DNA of 64,000 nucleotides from Methanobrevibacter sp. (GTDB lineage: Archaea > Methanobacteriota > Methanobacteria > Methanobacteriales > Methanobacteriaceae). A program made the position numbers and the translations under genes. The stretch's first letter is position 1. Each line of letters begins with the position of its first letter. Of this stretch, positions 54,370 through 62,647 are shown one piece after another. The DNA is taken from assembly GCF_017427765.1 (NCBI RefSeq), contig NZ_JAFRSC010000026.1, forward strand, positions 1 through 64,000, written 5' to 3'. The notes under the pieces are model-generated. The model saw only the letters and a program-made list of their open reading frames with translations. It was not told the origin of the DNA and searched no databases.

Positions 54370-55884
54370 ATGAATGAAACGCTTAAGGAACACTCTTGGA
54401 TTCCATTAATACTAGTGGCCTGTGCTTCATTTATTATAACATTGGACGCTACATTCATGAATGTTAGTATTTCCAAGGTCGTCGTTGACCTGCATACTGA
54501 TGTGAGTACTATTCAATTGATTATGTCATTTTATACTCTCATCACTGCTGCATTCATGCTGCTGAGTACCAAACTTCAGGACATTGTCGGTAAAAAGAAA
54601 CTGTTCATAATTGGTACTATACTTTATGGTGTCGGTACTTTTACCGCAGCAATAAGTTGGAGCACACCAGTGTTATTTATTGGATGGGCATTGATTGAAG
54701 GTATTGCAGGGGCATTAATGACACCTGCTACTGTTTCTCTTATTAGTGGTATTTATTCCGGTGAAAAACGTACATTTGCTTTGGCAATTGAAAGTGTAAT
54801 GGTTTCCGTTTCTGCTGCTGTCGGTCCGCTGTTCGGTGGGGTCATGACAACATTTTTCAGTTGGAGATGGGGATTTGCAGTTGAATTAGTATTTGTTATC
54901 TTTATTTTAGTAATGCAACATAAAATACCTGATTTCGAACCTACCGAATCCAGAAGCGATTTGGATATTACTGGTGCTATAATTTCATTAATAGGACTTG
55001 TCCTGTTCGTATGGGGTATATTAATGCTGACAAAAGATACCTCAACCAGTATAATGGTAATCGTTGCAGGTTTAATTATCTTAGCAGCATTTGCATGGTT
55101 TGAAAGTAGAAGAAAAAGTAATGGTAAAGTGCCGTTACTTGATATGGGGTTATTCAAAGACAGAAATTTACGTGTAGGAGCAATCATTAGATTGATAGGT
55201 TGTCTTGCAATGGGAGGAGCATTGTTTGCTGTTTCCCTGTTCCTGCAAAGTGTAATGCAGTTAAATGCATTAAATACAGGTCTGACTACACTTCCGATGA
55301 CTATAGGTCTGCTTATATTTGCAATAGCAGCTCCAAGTTTATCTACTAAAGTTGGTCATAAAAAACTGATAGCCGCAGGATCTCTAATCGCAATCCTTGG
55401 ATGTGTGATTTTAAGCTATCAATTCAGATTGAATACAACAATGTATGATTTAATGCCTGGTTTGTTTGTATTGGGTGCTGGACTTGGTTTTGTCATGTCC
55501 TTAAGTACAGACATTTCCCTAGCTTATATTCCTAAGGAAAATGAAAACAACGCATCCGGTGTTCTTACAACCACACAGACATTAGGTGAATCAATGGGTA
55601 CAGCAATTATCGGTGTAATCTTAATTTTAGGAGTTATGGGTGGTCTTTCTACTGCAATCGATATGTATGCACCAGAACATTCAGGCGACGCACAATTCTT
55701 TGATGATGCCACCAATTATCTCCAACAAGCAGGTACTGATAATATCACACAGGACAGTACTGTTTTAAAAGCTGTAGATACTATTATTCAGGAAGCCATG
55801 GGATTCGTAATGATAGTAACGGCTATTCTGCTGGCTATTGTATTCATTGCAACGTTGCGGCTTAAGAATATGAAAAATCAATGA
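54370..55884 (+). CDS. MFS multidrug exporter, DHA2 (14-helix) family
   Basis: A 504-residue membrane protein with 14 hydrophobic helices. The DHA2 signature LDATFMNVSISKVVVDL is in helix 1 (about residues 26-42). GRKKL-like GKKKLF follows helix 2, and the WRWGFAVELVF motif is near residue 160. QacA/EmrB relatives export lipophilic drugs or bile-like compounds by proton antiport. It is divergent from a TetR operon with operator boxes in between. GGAGG precedes the ATG. A terminator hairpin starts at its stop codon. Confidence 0.88.
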   Translation: MNETLKEHSWIPLILVACASFIITLDATFMNVSISKVVVDLHTDVSTIQLIMSFYTLITAAFMLLSTKLQDIVGKKKLFIIGTILYGVGTFTAAISWSTPVLFIGWALIEGIAGALMTPATVSLISGIYSGEKRTFALAIESVMVSVSAAVGPLFGGVMTTFFSWRWGFAVELVFVIFILVMQHKIPDFEPTESRSDLDITGAIISLIGLVLFVWGILMLTKDTSTSIMVIVAGLIILAAFAWFESRRKSNGKVPLLDMGLFKDRNLRVGAIIRLIGCLAMGGALFAVSLFLQSVMQLNALNTGLTTLPMTIGLLIFAIAAPSLSTKVGHKKLIAAGSLIAILGCVILSYQFRLNTTMYDLMPGLFVLGAGLGFVMSLSTDISLAYIPKENENNASGVLTTTQTLGESMGTAIIGVILILGVMGGLSTAIDMYAPEHSGDAQFFDDATNYLQQAGTDNITQDSTVLKAVDTIIQEAMGFVMIVTAILLAIVFIATLRLKNMKNQ

Positions 55885-55910
55885 GAGTTTAACTCTCATT
55901 TCCCTTTTTT
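55881..55910 (+). terminator. Terminator hairpin after the MFS gene
   Basis: ATGAGAGTT, T, AACTCTCAT (55881-55899) is a perfect inverted repeat that includes the stop codon. It is followed by TTTCCCTTTTTT. Hairpin plus T-tract is typical of a transcription end. Confidence 0.6.
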
Positions 55911-55938
55911 ATATATAAAATTTTTGGAGGAAAAAAAT

Positions 55939-56391
55939 ATGGAATCAAATCAAATATCTGGAATTTTATCAATACTTTTAGGATTAATTTTTATAATTTG
56001 TCCTATTTTCAGTACTGCATTTCTGTCCATTCTTATTGGATTGAGTTTAATATTTTTGGGTATAGCTGTAATTCTATCCGGATTTTCAGCATTAAATATT
56101 GTTATTGGAATTTTAGCAGTCCTGGTGGGGCTGGTATTCGTATTTAACATTGCTGCATTGTCATTCATTTTCGGATTACAATTCTATGTCATTGGTATTA
56201 TACTGATTTTAGCAGGTATTGTTGGTCTTATTTCAGATTCACAAATATCAAAAATCGCTTCTATATTCATTATAATTTTAGGTATAATATCCTTTGCTCT
56301 TGGAGGACTTTCAATCGGTCAACCACTTTTCGCTGCAATCCTTATCGGTGTAGCTTTAATAGTCCAAGGTGTAAGATTATATCTCGAATAA
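55939..56391 (+). CDS. DUF308/HdeD-like membrane protein
   Basis: A 150-residue, very hydrophobic protein with six predicted transmembrane helices in three pairs, rich in Ile, Leu and Gly. It resembles the HdeD/DUF308 family, short acid-stress-type membrane proteins with a repeated G-x-I-L-I-A-G motif, for example GIILILAGIVGLISD. The start at 55939 follows GGAGG with a good gap. It lies between two terminators and so has its own transcript. Confidence 0.7.
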   Translation: MESNQISGILSILLGLIFIICPIFSTAFLSILIGLSLIFLGIAVILSGFSALNIVIGILAVLVGLVFVFNIAALSFIFGLQFYVIGIILILAGIVGLISDSQISKIASIFIIILGIISFALGGLSIGQPLFAAILIGVALIVQGVRLYLE

Positions 56392-56397
56392 AAGCTT

Positions 56398-56444
56398 AAT
56401 AAGCAATCTTTCGATTGCTTATTTTTATTTTTTTTTTTTTTTTT
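56398..56444 (+). terminator. Strong intrinsic-type terminator
   Basis: AATAAGCAATC (56398-56408), loop TTTC and GATTGCTTATT (56413-56423) make a perfect 11-bp stem. A T-run of about 17 bases follows (56428-56444). It ends the DUF308-like transcript. Confidence 0.75.
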
Positions 56445-56514
56445 AAAAGTTTTGATTTAATCATTTATAAAAGACGAAATTTTCGAATAGAACAATTGTC
56501 GGAGGTTATAAAAC

Positions 56515-56661
56515 ATGATGGACATGATGATAATGAATGTAATTAGGATATTAATAATAGTTCTAATAATATATGCTGTTTTAAAAGGATTGAAAACATT
56601 ATTAAAAATAGGAATAATTATATTTGTTATTTCTATAATATTGGGATTATTAGGATTTTAA
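56515..56661 (+). CDS. Small membrane protein of 48 residues
   Basis: A short open frame starting MMDMMIMNVIRILIIVLIIY and ending GLLGF before TAA (56659-56661). It has two hydrophobic helices separated by KGLKTLLK. CGGAGGT lies about 8 bases before the ATG, a good binding site. The family is not recognised. It is about 60 bases before the carbon starvation gene and on the same strand, so may be co-transcribed with it. Confidence 0.6.
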   Translation: MMDMMIMNVIRILIIVLIIYAVLKGLKTLLKIGIIIFVISIILGLLGF

Positions 56662-56724
56662 AGTCAAAAATAGGGATAGCAATAGTATCTGGAAAAGATA
56701 AAATCAAAAATCAAAGGTATTATT

Positions 56725-58122
56725 ATGTATAGCTTTATTATTTGTGTTTTGGCATTGGTTGGTTCGTACTTTGTTTATGGAAAATTCATTGAAAGAATTT
56801 CAGGCGTTGATGAAACTCAACAAACTCCTGCATTCAGACTGCAGGATGGTGTTGATTATATGCCAATGTCTAGAATAAAGAATTTTTTAGTTCATTTTTT
56901 AAATATTGCCGGTTTGGGACCTATTTTTGGAGCAATACAAGGAGCATTATTCGGTCCGGCAGCATTCGTATGGATTGTAGCGGGTACAATTTTCATTGGT
57001 GGAGTTCATGACTTCTTTTCTGGATTCATGTCCGTGCGAAATGAAGGATTTACTATGCCCAGCATCATTTCAAAATATTTGGGAGGTAAAGTCCAAAAGT
57101 TCATGGCGGTTCTTATTATCATTACAGGCATTTTTGTTTCAGCCACCTTTGCAAAAGGAGCTGCAGGTTTGCTCACGAACCTAACCAATATCGATATACT
57201 TATCTGGACAACACTAATATTCATTTACTTTTTGATTGCAACAGTATTTCCGGTTGATAAAATCATTGGAAAAATATATCCTGTTTTCGGAGCATTACTG
57301 CTAATCATGGCAGTGCTTATGATTGGAGCGTTGATCTTAAATCCGTCATACTCCATTCCGGAATTCACAACACAAGGTCTGTATTTAACTGACAAAAGCA
57401 TTTTCCCATATCTCTTTATTACAATTGCCTGCGGTGCCGTTTCAGGTTTCCATGCATCCCAATCCCCGATTGTAGCAAGATGCATTGAAAATGAGAATGA
57501 TGCAAGACCTGTATTTTATGGAGCTATGGTTTTGGAGGGTTTGGTTGCTCTTGTTTGGGCTGCAGTTGCAATGGCATTTTTCCACGGACAGCCTCAACTT
57601 GCAGTAATCTATGGTGCAACACCATCAGTAGGAGTCTATGAAATGGCAAAAACATTAGTGGGGCCTGTCGGTTTGGTTTTAACCATTATTGGAGTTGTCA
57701 TCTGTCCGATTACATCCGGTGATACTGCACTTAGAAGTTCAAGAATAACAATTGCCGATGAACTTCATCTAAACCATGAAAAGTGGATTTCAAGACTGAA
57801 AATTGCTGTGCCGTTGTTTTTAGTGGCATTCGGATTAACTTTTGTTGATTTTAGTCTGATTTGGAGATATTTTGCCGTGTCCCAATTAATTGTTGCTACA
57901 GTTGTATTATATGTTGCAAGCGCTTATCTTAACAATAATGACAAACCCTATATTGTCGCATTGATTCCGGCAATCCTGTGCACATTAATCACATTCGGAT
58001 ATATCTTGCAGGCTCCGGAATGTTTGGGATTGCCTTCAATGGCTGCCAATGCGATTTCGGTTATTGCAACAGTTATTGTTTCAATAATATTTCTTAAAAA
58101 GTCAAAGAAGTCAATTCAATAA
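56725..58122 (+). CDS. Carbon starvation protein CstA-like transporter
   Basis: A 465-residue membrane protein with about 12-13 helices. The family motifs are VDYMPMSRIKNFLVHFLNIAG-type sequence near residues 45-65, GPIFGAIQGALFGPAAFVWI, GGVHDFFSGFMSVRNEG, and the later TIACGAVSGFHASQSPIVAR and ICPITSGDTALRSSR. CstA and its relatives import peptides or pyruvate. It is shorter than the bacterial type (about 700 residues), as in other archaeal copies. The following gene is a BASS-type transporter in the same direction. Confidence 0.85.
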   Translation: MYSFIICVLALVGSYFVYGKFIERISGVDETQQTPAFRLQDGVDYMPMSRIKNFLVHFLNIAGLGPIFGAIQGALFGPAAFVWIVAGTIFIGGVHDFFSGFMSVRNEGFTMPSIISKYLGGKVQKFMAVLIIITGIFVSATFAKGAAGLLTNLTNIDILIWTTLIFIYFLIATVFPVDKIIGKIYPVFGALLLIMAVLMIGALILNPSYSIPEFTTQGLYLTDKSIFPYLFITIACGAVSGFHASQSPIVARCIENENDARPVFYGAMVLEGLVALVWAAVAMAFFHGQPQLAVIYGATPSVGVYEMAKTLVGPVGLVLTIIGVVICPITSGDTALRSSRITIADELHLNHEKWISRLKIAVPLFLVAFGLTFVDFSLIWRYFAVSQLIVATVVLYVASAYLNNNDKPYIVALIPAILCTLITFGYILQAPECLGLPSMAANAISVIATVIVSIIFLKKSKKSIQ

Positions 58123-58179
58123 TTTTCTCCTTTGATTTTTTCAACATGTTTTTAAGGTCCAAAATCAAAAAATTAGAAT

Positions 58180-59121
58180 ATGAAAGGGATTTTTGAATTC
58201 ATCGAAAAATATTTTTTCATAGTGATATTGTTGGGGGTAGCTATTTCTCTAGTCTATCCAAATTCATTTAAATGGGTTTTAAGCGAATATAACGGCATCA
58301 ACATTATCAATCTGCTTTTAAGCATAGTTCTTTTTACAATGGGAACCACACTGAAAGCGGATGACTTCATTAATGTAATCAGAAATCCTAAGGCAATTGG
58401 AGTTGGAATTTCAGCACAATATATCATAATGCCCCTTATGGCATTTGCTCTTGCAAGAGCGTTTTGCCTCGATACTGCTTTGACCGCCGGACTCATTCTT
58501 GTTGGAACCGTGCCTGGAGGAACGGCATCTGACGTCATTACTTTCATTGCAAAGGGAGATGTGGCACTGTCGGTTTCTTTAACTGCAGTTTCCACTGTGA
58601 TTTCACCCTTGCTGACTCCAATTATCACGTTATTGTTAATCGGCAATCAGATTCATTTCAATCCGATTGACATGTTCATTTCAATTGTTCAGATAGTCAT
58701 TGTTCCAATCATGTTGGGGTTGATTCTGAATTACAAATTCCCTAATTTTTGTGAAAAATTAAAAGATTACCTGCCTACTGTATCCTCCATTGTGATTTGT
58801 TTAATCGTTGCAGGAGTAATCGGCGCCAACAAACAGGCTATTTTAACTTCATCTACTGTAATACTCATTGTCATTGTCCTGCAGTATTTCCTTTCAATGT
58901 TAATTGGATTTGGAATCGGACGCCTTGCGGGATTGGATAAAAAACAGATAATTACAGTGGCTATTGAAATTGCATTTCAAAATTCAGGCTTGTCAACCAG
59001 CCTTGCAAAAACCCATTTTCCAAACTTGTCCCAGGCAACAGTTCCCGGAGCGATTTATTCTGTCTGGCAGAATTTTGCAGGCTCAATTCTTGCCTATGCA
59101 TTCAGGAAATATCAATCCTGA
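58180..59121 (+). CDS. Bile acid:sodium symporter (BASS)-family transporter
   Basis: A 313-residue protein with about ten transmembrane helices. Motifs in order are LFTMGTTLKADDFINVIRNP, LVGTVPGGTASDVITFIAKG with the conserved PGG, ALSVSLTAVSTVISPLLTPI and IEIAFQNSGLSTSLAKTHF near the C-terminus. These are the crossing-helix and Na+-site regions. Substrates of archaeal BASS proteins include pyruvate, pantoate or organic anions, and none can be selected here. It ends before a 219-base gap. Confidence 0.85.
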   Translation: MKGIFEFIEKYFFIVILLGVAISLVYPNSFKWVLSEYNGINIINLLLSIVLFTMGTTLKADDFINVIRNPKAIGVGISAQYIIMPLMAFALARAFCLDTALTAGLILVGTVPGGTASDVITFIAKGDVALSVSLTAVSTVISPLLTPIITLLLIGNQIHFNPIDMFISIVQIVIVPIMLGLILNYKFPNFCEKLKDYLPTVSSIVICLIVAGVIGANKQAILTSSTVILIVIVLQYFLSMLIGFGIGRLAGLDKKQIITVAIEIAFQNSGLSTSLAKTHFPNLSQATVPGAIYSVWQNFAGSILAYAFRKYQS

Positions 59122-59340
59122 CTATATTTTTTAAATTTCATGATTTAGACAATAATATATGTTGGAACAGGCATTGTTTTTGAAAAATACAATTAAATAA
59201 TTAAATTGATAAAAAAACACAAATATTAGCATATTCTTATTGAAAATAACTTTGGATTACTGCATGATTCAAAAAAAGGATATGGATAGTTTAGTTCAAG
59301 TTATTTTTAATAAATAAAAAAAGGGAATAACTCAAAAGAG
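59122..59340. other. Gap after the BASS-type gene, with a repeat
   Basis: AT-rich with no open frame supported by a binding site. It carries one copy (59135-59163) of a 29-base sequence that recurs at 60280-60308 before the broken ABC locus (26 of 29 bases equal), flanking the acetolactate decarboxylase gene. At its end is the terminator of that gene. Confidence 0.6.
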
Positions 59341-59346
59341 TTATTC
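59306..59346 (-). terminator. Terminator of the acetolactate decarboxylase gene
   Basis: On the minus strand GAATAACTC, loop TTTT and GAGTTATTC form a perfect 9-bp stem (59325-59346) that overlaps the stop codon, followed by CCCTTTTTTTATTTATT. This is the shape of an intrinsic terminator in that direction. Confidence 0.65.
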
Positions 59347-60144
59347 TACACTGCTGATTTTATTTGTCATGTCTTCGGTGAAATTCATTTTTACAAATGT
59401 GTCATCTGTTGGAAGTATCATGTTGAATTCGTGGATTTCATCAATCTGGCCTGATCCGCTGAAATTATTGAATCCCAGGACGTGGCCTCCTGTTGCCTTA
59501 TCATCAGACAGGAAATGAAGATGCCATCCGTGCATGTTCAACTCATTCATGTACTCTGGGAAATATACTGCAACAAGTGTTCCGGTCTGGTCAGTATGGT
59601 TGAATACCTTTTGGTCTACTTTTGCAACTTCAGTGAATTCCTTATATGGTTTTTCCTGTTTTTCAACGCTTCTAACGGTAATGTTTGAAAAATCACCTTT
59701 GATTTTGATTACATACATGTTGTTTACGCCATATTTTTCAATTTCCTTGTCCAATTGACCTGTTAAGTCATCGAAATTCTTGGCAGTTAAATTGGTTATT
59801 TTTCCATCTTCATCAAATTTGGTGATTGTGGCGAATGGTATGGTTTCATTATCCGGCATGACATTAATGCTTCCGTCAGCGGCTGCCTGATAGACTACAC
59901 CGTCCAAAACTATCATCTCACCGTTTACTCCTTCAAATGTTCCAAGACCGATGTCTCCATGTGATTTAAAATCTCCTACTGTGATTACTCCATTATATTC
60001 TCCATGCATGAAAGCCTGCATTAAAGAGACCTGATACATGGAATCATCATCATTATTGTTTAGAAGCAATGAATTCTGAGCGCTGACTGCTGAAACAGCA
60101 AGCAGACCCACTACAATTAATGCAAACACGATTTTTTTATTCAT
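59341..60144 (-). CDS. budA: Exported alpha-acetolactate decarboxylase
   Basis: A 267-residue protein with a signal peptide (MNKKIVFALIVVGLLAVSAV, cut probably after VSAQ). The mature part follows the acetolactate decarboxylase pattern: SLMQAFMHGEYNGVITVGDF, GDIGLGTFEGVNGEMIVLDG, and the zinc site HGWHLHFLSDDKATGGHVLG with three His. The enzyme turns acetolactate into acetoin. Export is unusual but known in some bacteria. AAGGAGGG precedes the ATG. Two TetR-type boxes at 60203-60252 lie upstream, and the promoter is like those of the two TetR operons, so it is probably in the same regulon. Confidence 0.85.
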   Translation of the reverse strand: MNKKIVFALIVVGLLAVSAVSAQNSLLLNNNDDDSMYQVSLMQAFMHGEYNGVITVGDFKSHGDIGLGTFEGVNGEMIVLDGVVYQAAADGSINVMPDNETIPFATITKFDEDGKITNLTAKNFDDLTGQLDKEIEKYGVNNMYVIKIKGDFSNITVRSVEKQEKPYKEFTEVAKVDQKVFNHTDQTGTLVAVYFPEYMNELNMHGWHLHFLSDDKATGGHVLGFNNFSGSGQIDEIHEFNMILPTDDTFVKMNFTEDMTNKISSVE

Positions 60145-60183
60145 TTGATTCCCTCCTTATTGATTATTAAATTTAAATTTAAT

Positions 60184-60252
60184 GGTTATTAAATGATGTA
60201 GAGAACGAATGTTCTGTTTGTGAAAATCAATATGAAGAACAAATGTTCGATT
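60184..60252. promoter_or_regulatory. TetR-type boxes between budA and the ABC locus
   Basis: Box 5, GAACGAATGTTCTGTT, is at 60203-60218. Box 6, GAACAAATGTTCGATT, is at 60237-60252, 34 bases on. 60184-60218 matches 54150-54184 at 31 of 35 bases. On the minus strand the boxes are just upstream of the budA TATA-like element, the same arrangement as at the TetR operons. Confidence 0.65.
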
Positions 60253-60279
60253 ATATTTTGAAAATAGTAACTACATTTC

Positions 60280-60308
60280 ATTTCATGATTTAGGGAATAA
60301 TATATATT
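60280..60308 (+). repeat. 29-bp direct repeat copy, overlapping the ABC locus promoter
   Basis: The second copy of a sequence also present at 59135-59163 (26 of 29 bases equal). It includes AATAATATATA, a TATA-like element, and the ABC locus starts at 60332. The two copies flank budA. Confidence 0.55.
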
Positions 60309-60331
60309 ATTTTAAAAACTAAATTATATTC

Positions 60332-62308
60332 ATGAGAAAGTTTTTGAAGGTTTCACTGAAATTCCAATGGAAAACAATATTGGTTATTTTCGCTTTGATA
60401 GTCATTCAGACATTCTTTCAAATGGAAATAATTGACTTGTTCAGTGCGGCTTTGACCGGAGTTAAAGAACAGAAAATCGATTTGCTTATCAAATCAGGAT
60501 CATACATGCTGATGTATACGGTCATTTCAGTGATTGCCATTTATGTCATTTCCTATCTCTCAACAAGAGTGGCTTCAAATGCTGCATATACTGTCCGTGA
60601 GAAAATATTTCATATACTGATGAACTTGCCTGGTGAGGAACTCAAGCAATTTAAAATTTCAGGGCTGGTTACACGGTCAACCAGGGGGATGTCCTCAGAA
60701 CAGGGTTTATAGTGATAATACTCACACAATTAATGCTCGTTCCAGTTACACTCGTAGCAATTATTTGAAATAGCACTGATTGATACGACTTATGCTATAT
60801 TCTTCTTGGCATTTGTTGGAGTTCTTGGCCTGCTTCTGATTTGGAGAATGAAACAAATTGTGAAAATATTTTTCAGGGCCAAAAAGACATACGGAAAACT
60901 GAACCTGATGTTTTTATCCAAAATCAGTGATATTGCTGGCAGGATTCCATTCAATAAACAGGAATATGAAGCCGAATTTGAAGAGGCATGTGAGAATTCC
61001 TATGATAAGAATGTCACCTATATTTTAAGCCAATATTATCTCGGGCCAGTATTGTTATGGGGTTTATATGCCATTGTTCTAATTACATTTGCAATGGTTA
61101 ATTCCGGATACACCATTGGTTTTGAAACCGACAGTGTAGTTGATTCATTCGTTATTCTTATATATGTTGCCTACTTCGTCAGCACATTAACTTTTCTTCC
61201 GGCATTAATTGACAGGTGGCCACGTGCATATGCTACTTCCGTGCGTTTGGAGGAAGTCCTGAACCTGGAAGATAAAGTCATAAAATCCAAAAGCACTGAT
61301 AATCCAAAAAGAATAGAAATTGTAGAGGAAGATGTATCCTGGCAGGATAAGGGCATTTGGGCTGAAAGAAGGGAAATATCTCAAAAATTCACTCTAATAT
61401 TAAAGGATGACAGGATCAAAGTAATAATGTCAATGATTTTGCTCACGATATCCACATTGTGCATGGTTTATGCCCCTGAAGTTGCAGGGAATACGGTTAA
61501 TTTATTGAGTTCCAATGTGAATTCATTCAACGATGCTGGCGTCTACTTTAACCTTGCCTTGCTTTTGGCATTATATTCTGCAGGGTATCTGTTAAAATTA
61601 ACTCCAAAGAGAATCATGGGGATTACTGGTGAAAAAGTGGCCTATAATTTAAGAATGAAATTATTTGACGGGATTGATGTTGTCGAGTCAGGTTTCATTC
61701 AGGAAAACTCAAAGGGCCTCATCATGTCCAGATTAAACAACGACGTGATGAACATCAGGGAGTTTGTCTCCTCCCGATTTTCTGAAATTTATGCGCAAAT
61801 CCTATCGATAGTCCTTGTAATAGTGTTGATGATGATGACAGACTTTAGATTGAGCTTAATTTATCTGGTGATATTGCCAATTTATGTCACTTCCTTTTCT
61901 TTATGCGATTATAAATCTAAAGACTATTATGATGGTCATCAAAAGCATTTGGGCCGATTGATGAGCTATTTTGAAAGAGGTCTTGCAAATCGTGATTCAT
62001 TCCATGAAAAAGGGTTTAAAAAAATCAACCAAACTGTAATTGACTATTATGCCAAATCCAGAAACATTACTAATATTATGGAGCCTGTTACAACCCTTTT
62101 GACAAATGTAAGTAATATAACTGTCTATATGGCGGGAATTTACTTTTTGTCAGTTGGTGAAATACAGCTGGGAACCCTATTGGCGGTTATCATGTATGGA
62201 CAGTTACTGACTAAGCCTATTAAAAAACTAAGTACATCTATGGCTTCTATTGAAACTGCATTTTCAAGTATCAAAAGGATATTTGCGATTATTGACTATC
62301 GCAAATAG
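60332..62308 (+). pseudogene. Fused, frameshifted ABC transporter locus without ATPase domains
   Basis: The first part reads as an ABC exporter transmembrane domain (MRKFLKVSLKFQWKTILVIF, then the NAAYTVREKIF segment with the coupling-helix GLVTRSTRGMSSEQ). At about 60704 the frame shifts by one base, and a short stretch (about 60706-60765, FIVIILTQLMLVPVTLVAII) continues the domain in another frame. It returns to the first frame near 60766. From the roughly 330th residue a linker (NLEDKVIKSK, then EIVEEDVSWQ) should lead to an ATPase domain but instead joins a second transmembrane domain (from about 61350, TLILKDDRIKVIMSMILL) that itself ends at the linker IFAIIDYRK. No Walker A, signature or Walker B motif occurs. 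Two adjacent half-transporters have therefore been merged and lost both ATPases. Confidence 0.7.
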
Positions 62309-62337
62309 GAATGGCGGATTTTCAGTCATGTTAATGC

Positions 62338-62375
62338 ATAAAGGTAACTTTTAAACCTTTATTTATTTTTTTTTT
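62338..62375 (+). terminator. Terminator after the ABC locus
   Basis: ATAAAGGT and ACCTTTAT form an 8-bp stem with a 9-base loop, followed by TTATTTTTTTTTT. It separates the ABC remnant from the adhesin gene. Confidence 0.6.
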
Positions 62376-62568
62376 AATTCAGATAACTTTAAAACTTCAA
62401 TAAGAAAAAATTGTATACTTTTTTTGCAAATTCCATTTTTGCTCTTGTTTTTTTTTTGCTTTAACCATTGTTTTATGAATTCATTCAAATCATCAATTAA
62501 AAAATAATGCATTATATTTATTAATAATCAAAAATAAAACAATATATTAAGTATTGTACTTATTGACA

Positions 62569-62609
62569 ATATTTATATATGTATTATTGTACAGAACGAA
62601 TGTTCTGTT
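62569..62609 (+). promoter_or_regulatory. Adhesin promoter with a TetR-type box at the start site
   Basis: A TATA-like TATTTATATATG lies at about 62569-62580. GAACGAATGTTCTGTT, identical to box 5 before budA, lies at 62594-62609, about where transcription should begin. A repressor on this box would block initiation. No second box was found 34 bases on. Confidence 0.6.
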
Positions 62610-62647
62610 TGATTACTTGATTTTTAGACAATATGAGGTAATTAAAA

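Larger units (their letters stand above)
62309..62647. other. Gap before the beta-helix adhesin
   Basis: A 339-base AT-rich stretch with no gene seen. It holds a terminator hairpin after the ABC locus (ATAAAGGT 62338-62345 with ACCTTTAT 62355-62362, then a T-run to about 62375) and the adhesin promoter with a TetR-type box at 62594-62609. A small minus-strand open frame here and into the adhesin is a shadow of that gene. Confidence 0.6.

Noticed and set aside
54150-60252. Idea that the repeated promoter blocks are a CRISPR or mobile repeat
   Set aside because: They occur only at promoters, at the same place relative to genes, and in pairs 34-35 bp apart without spacers, so operators explain them better.
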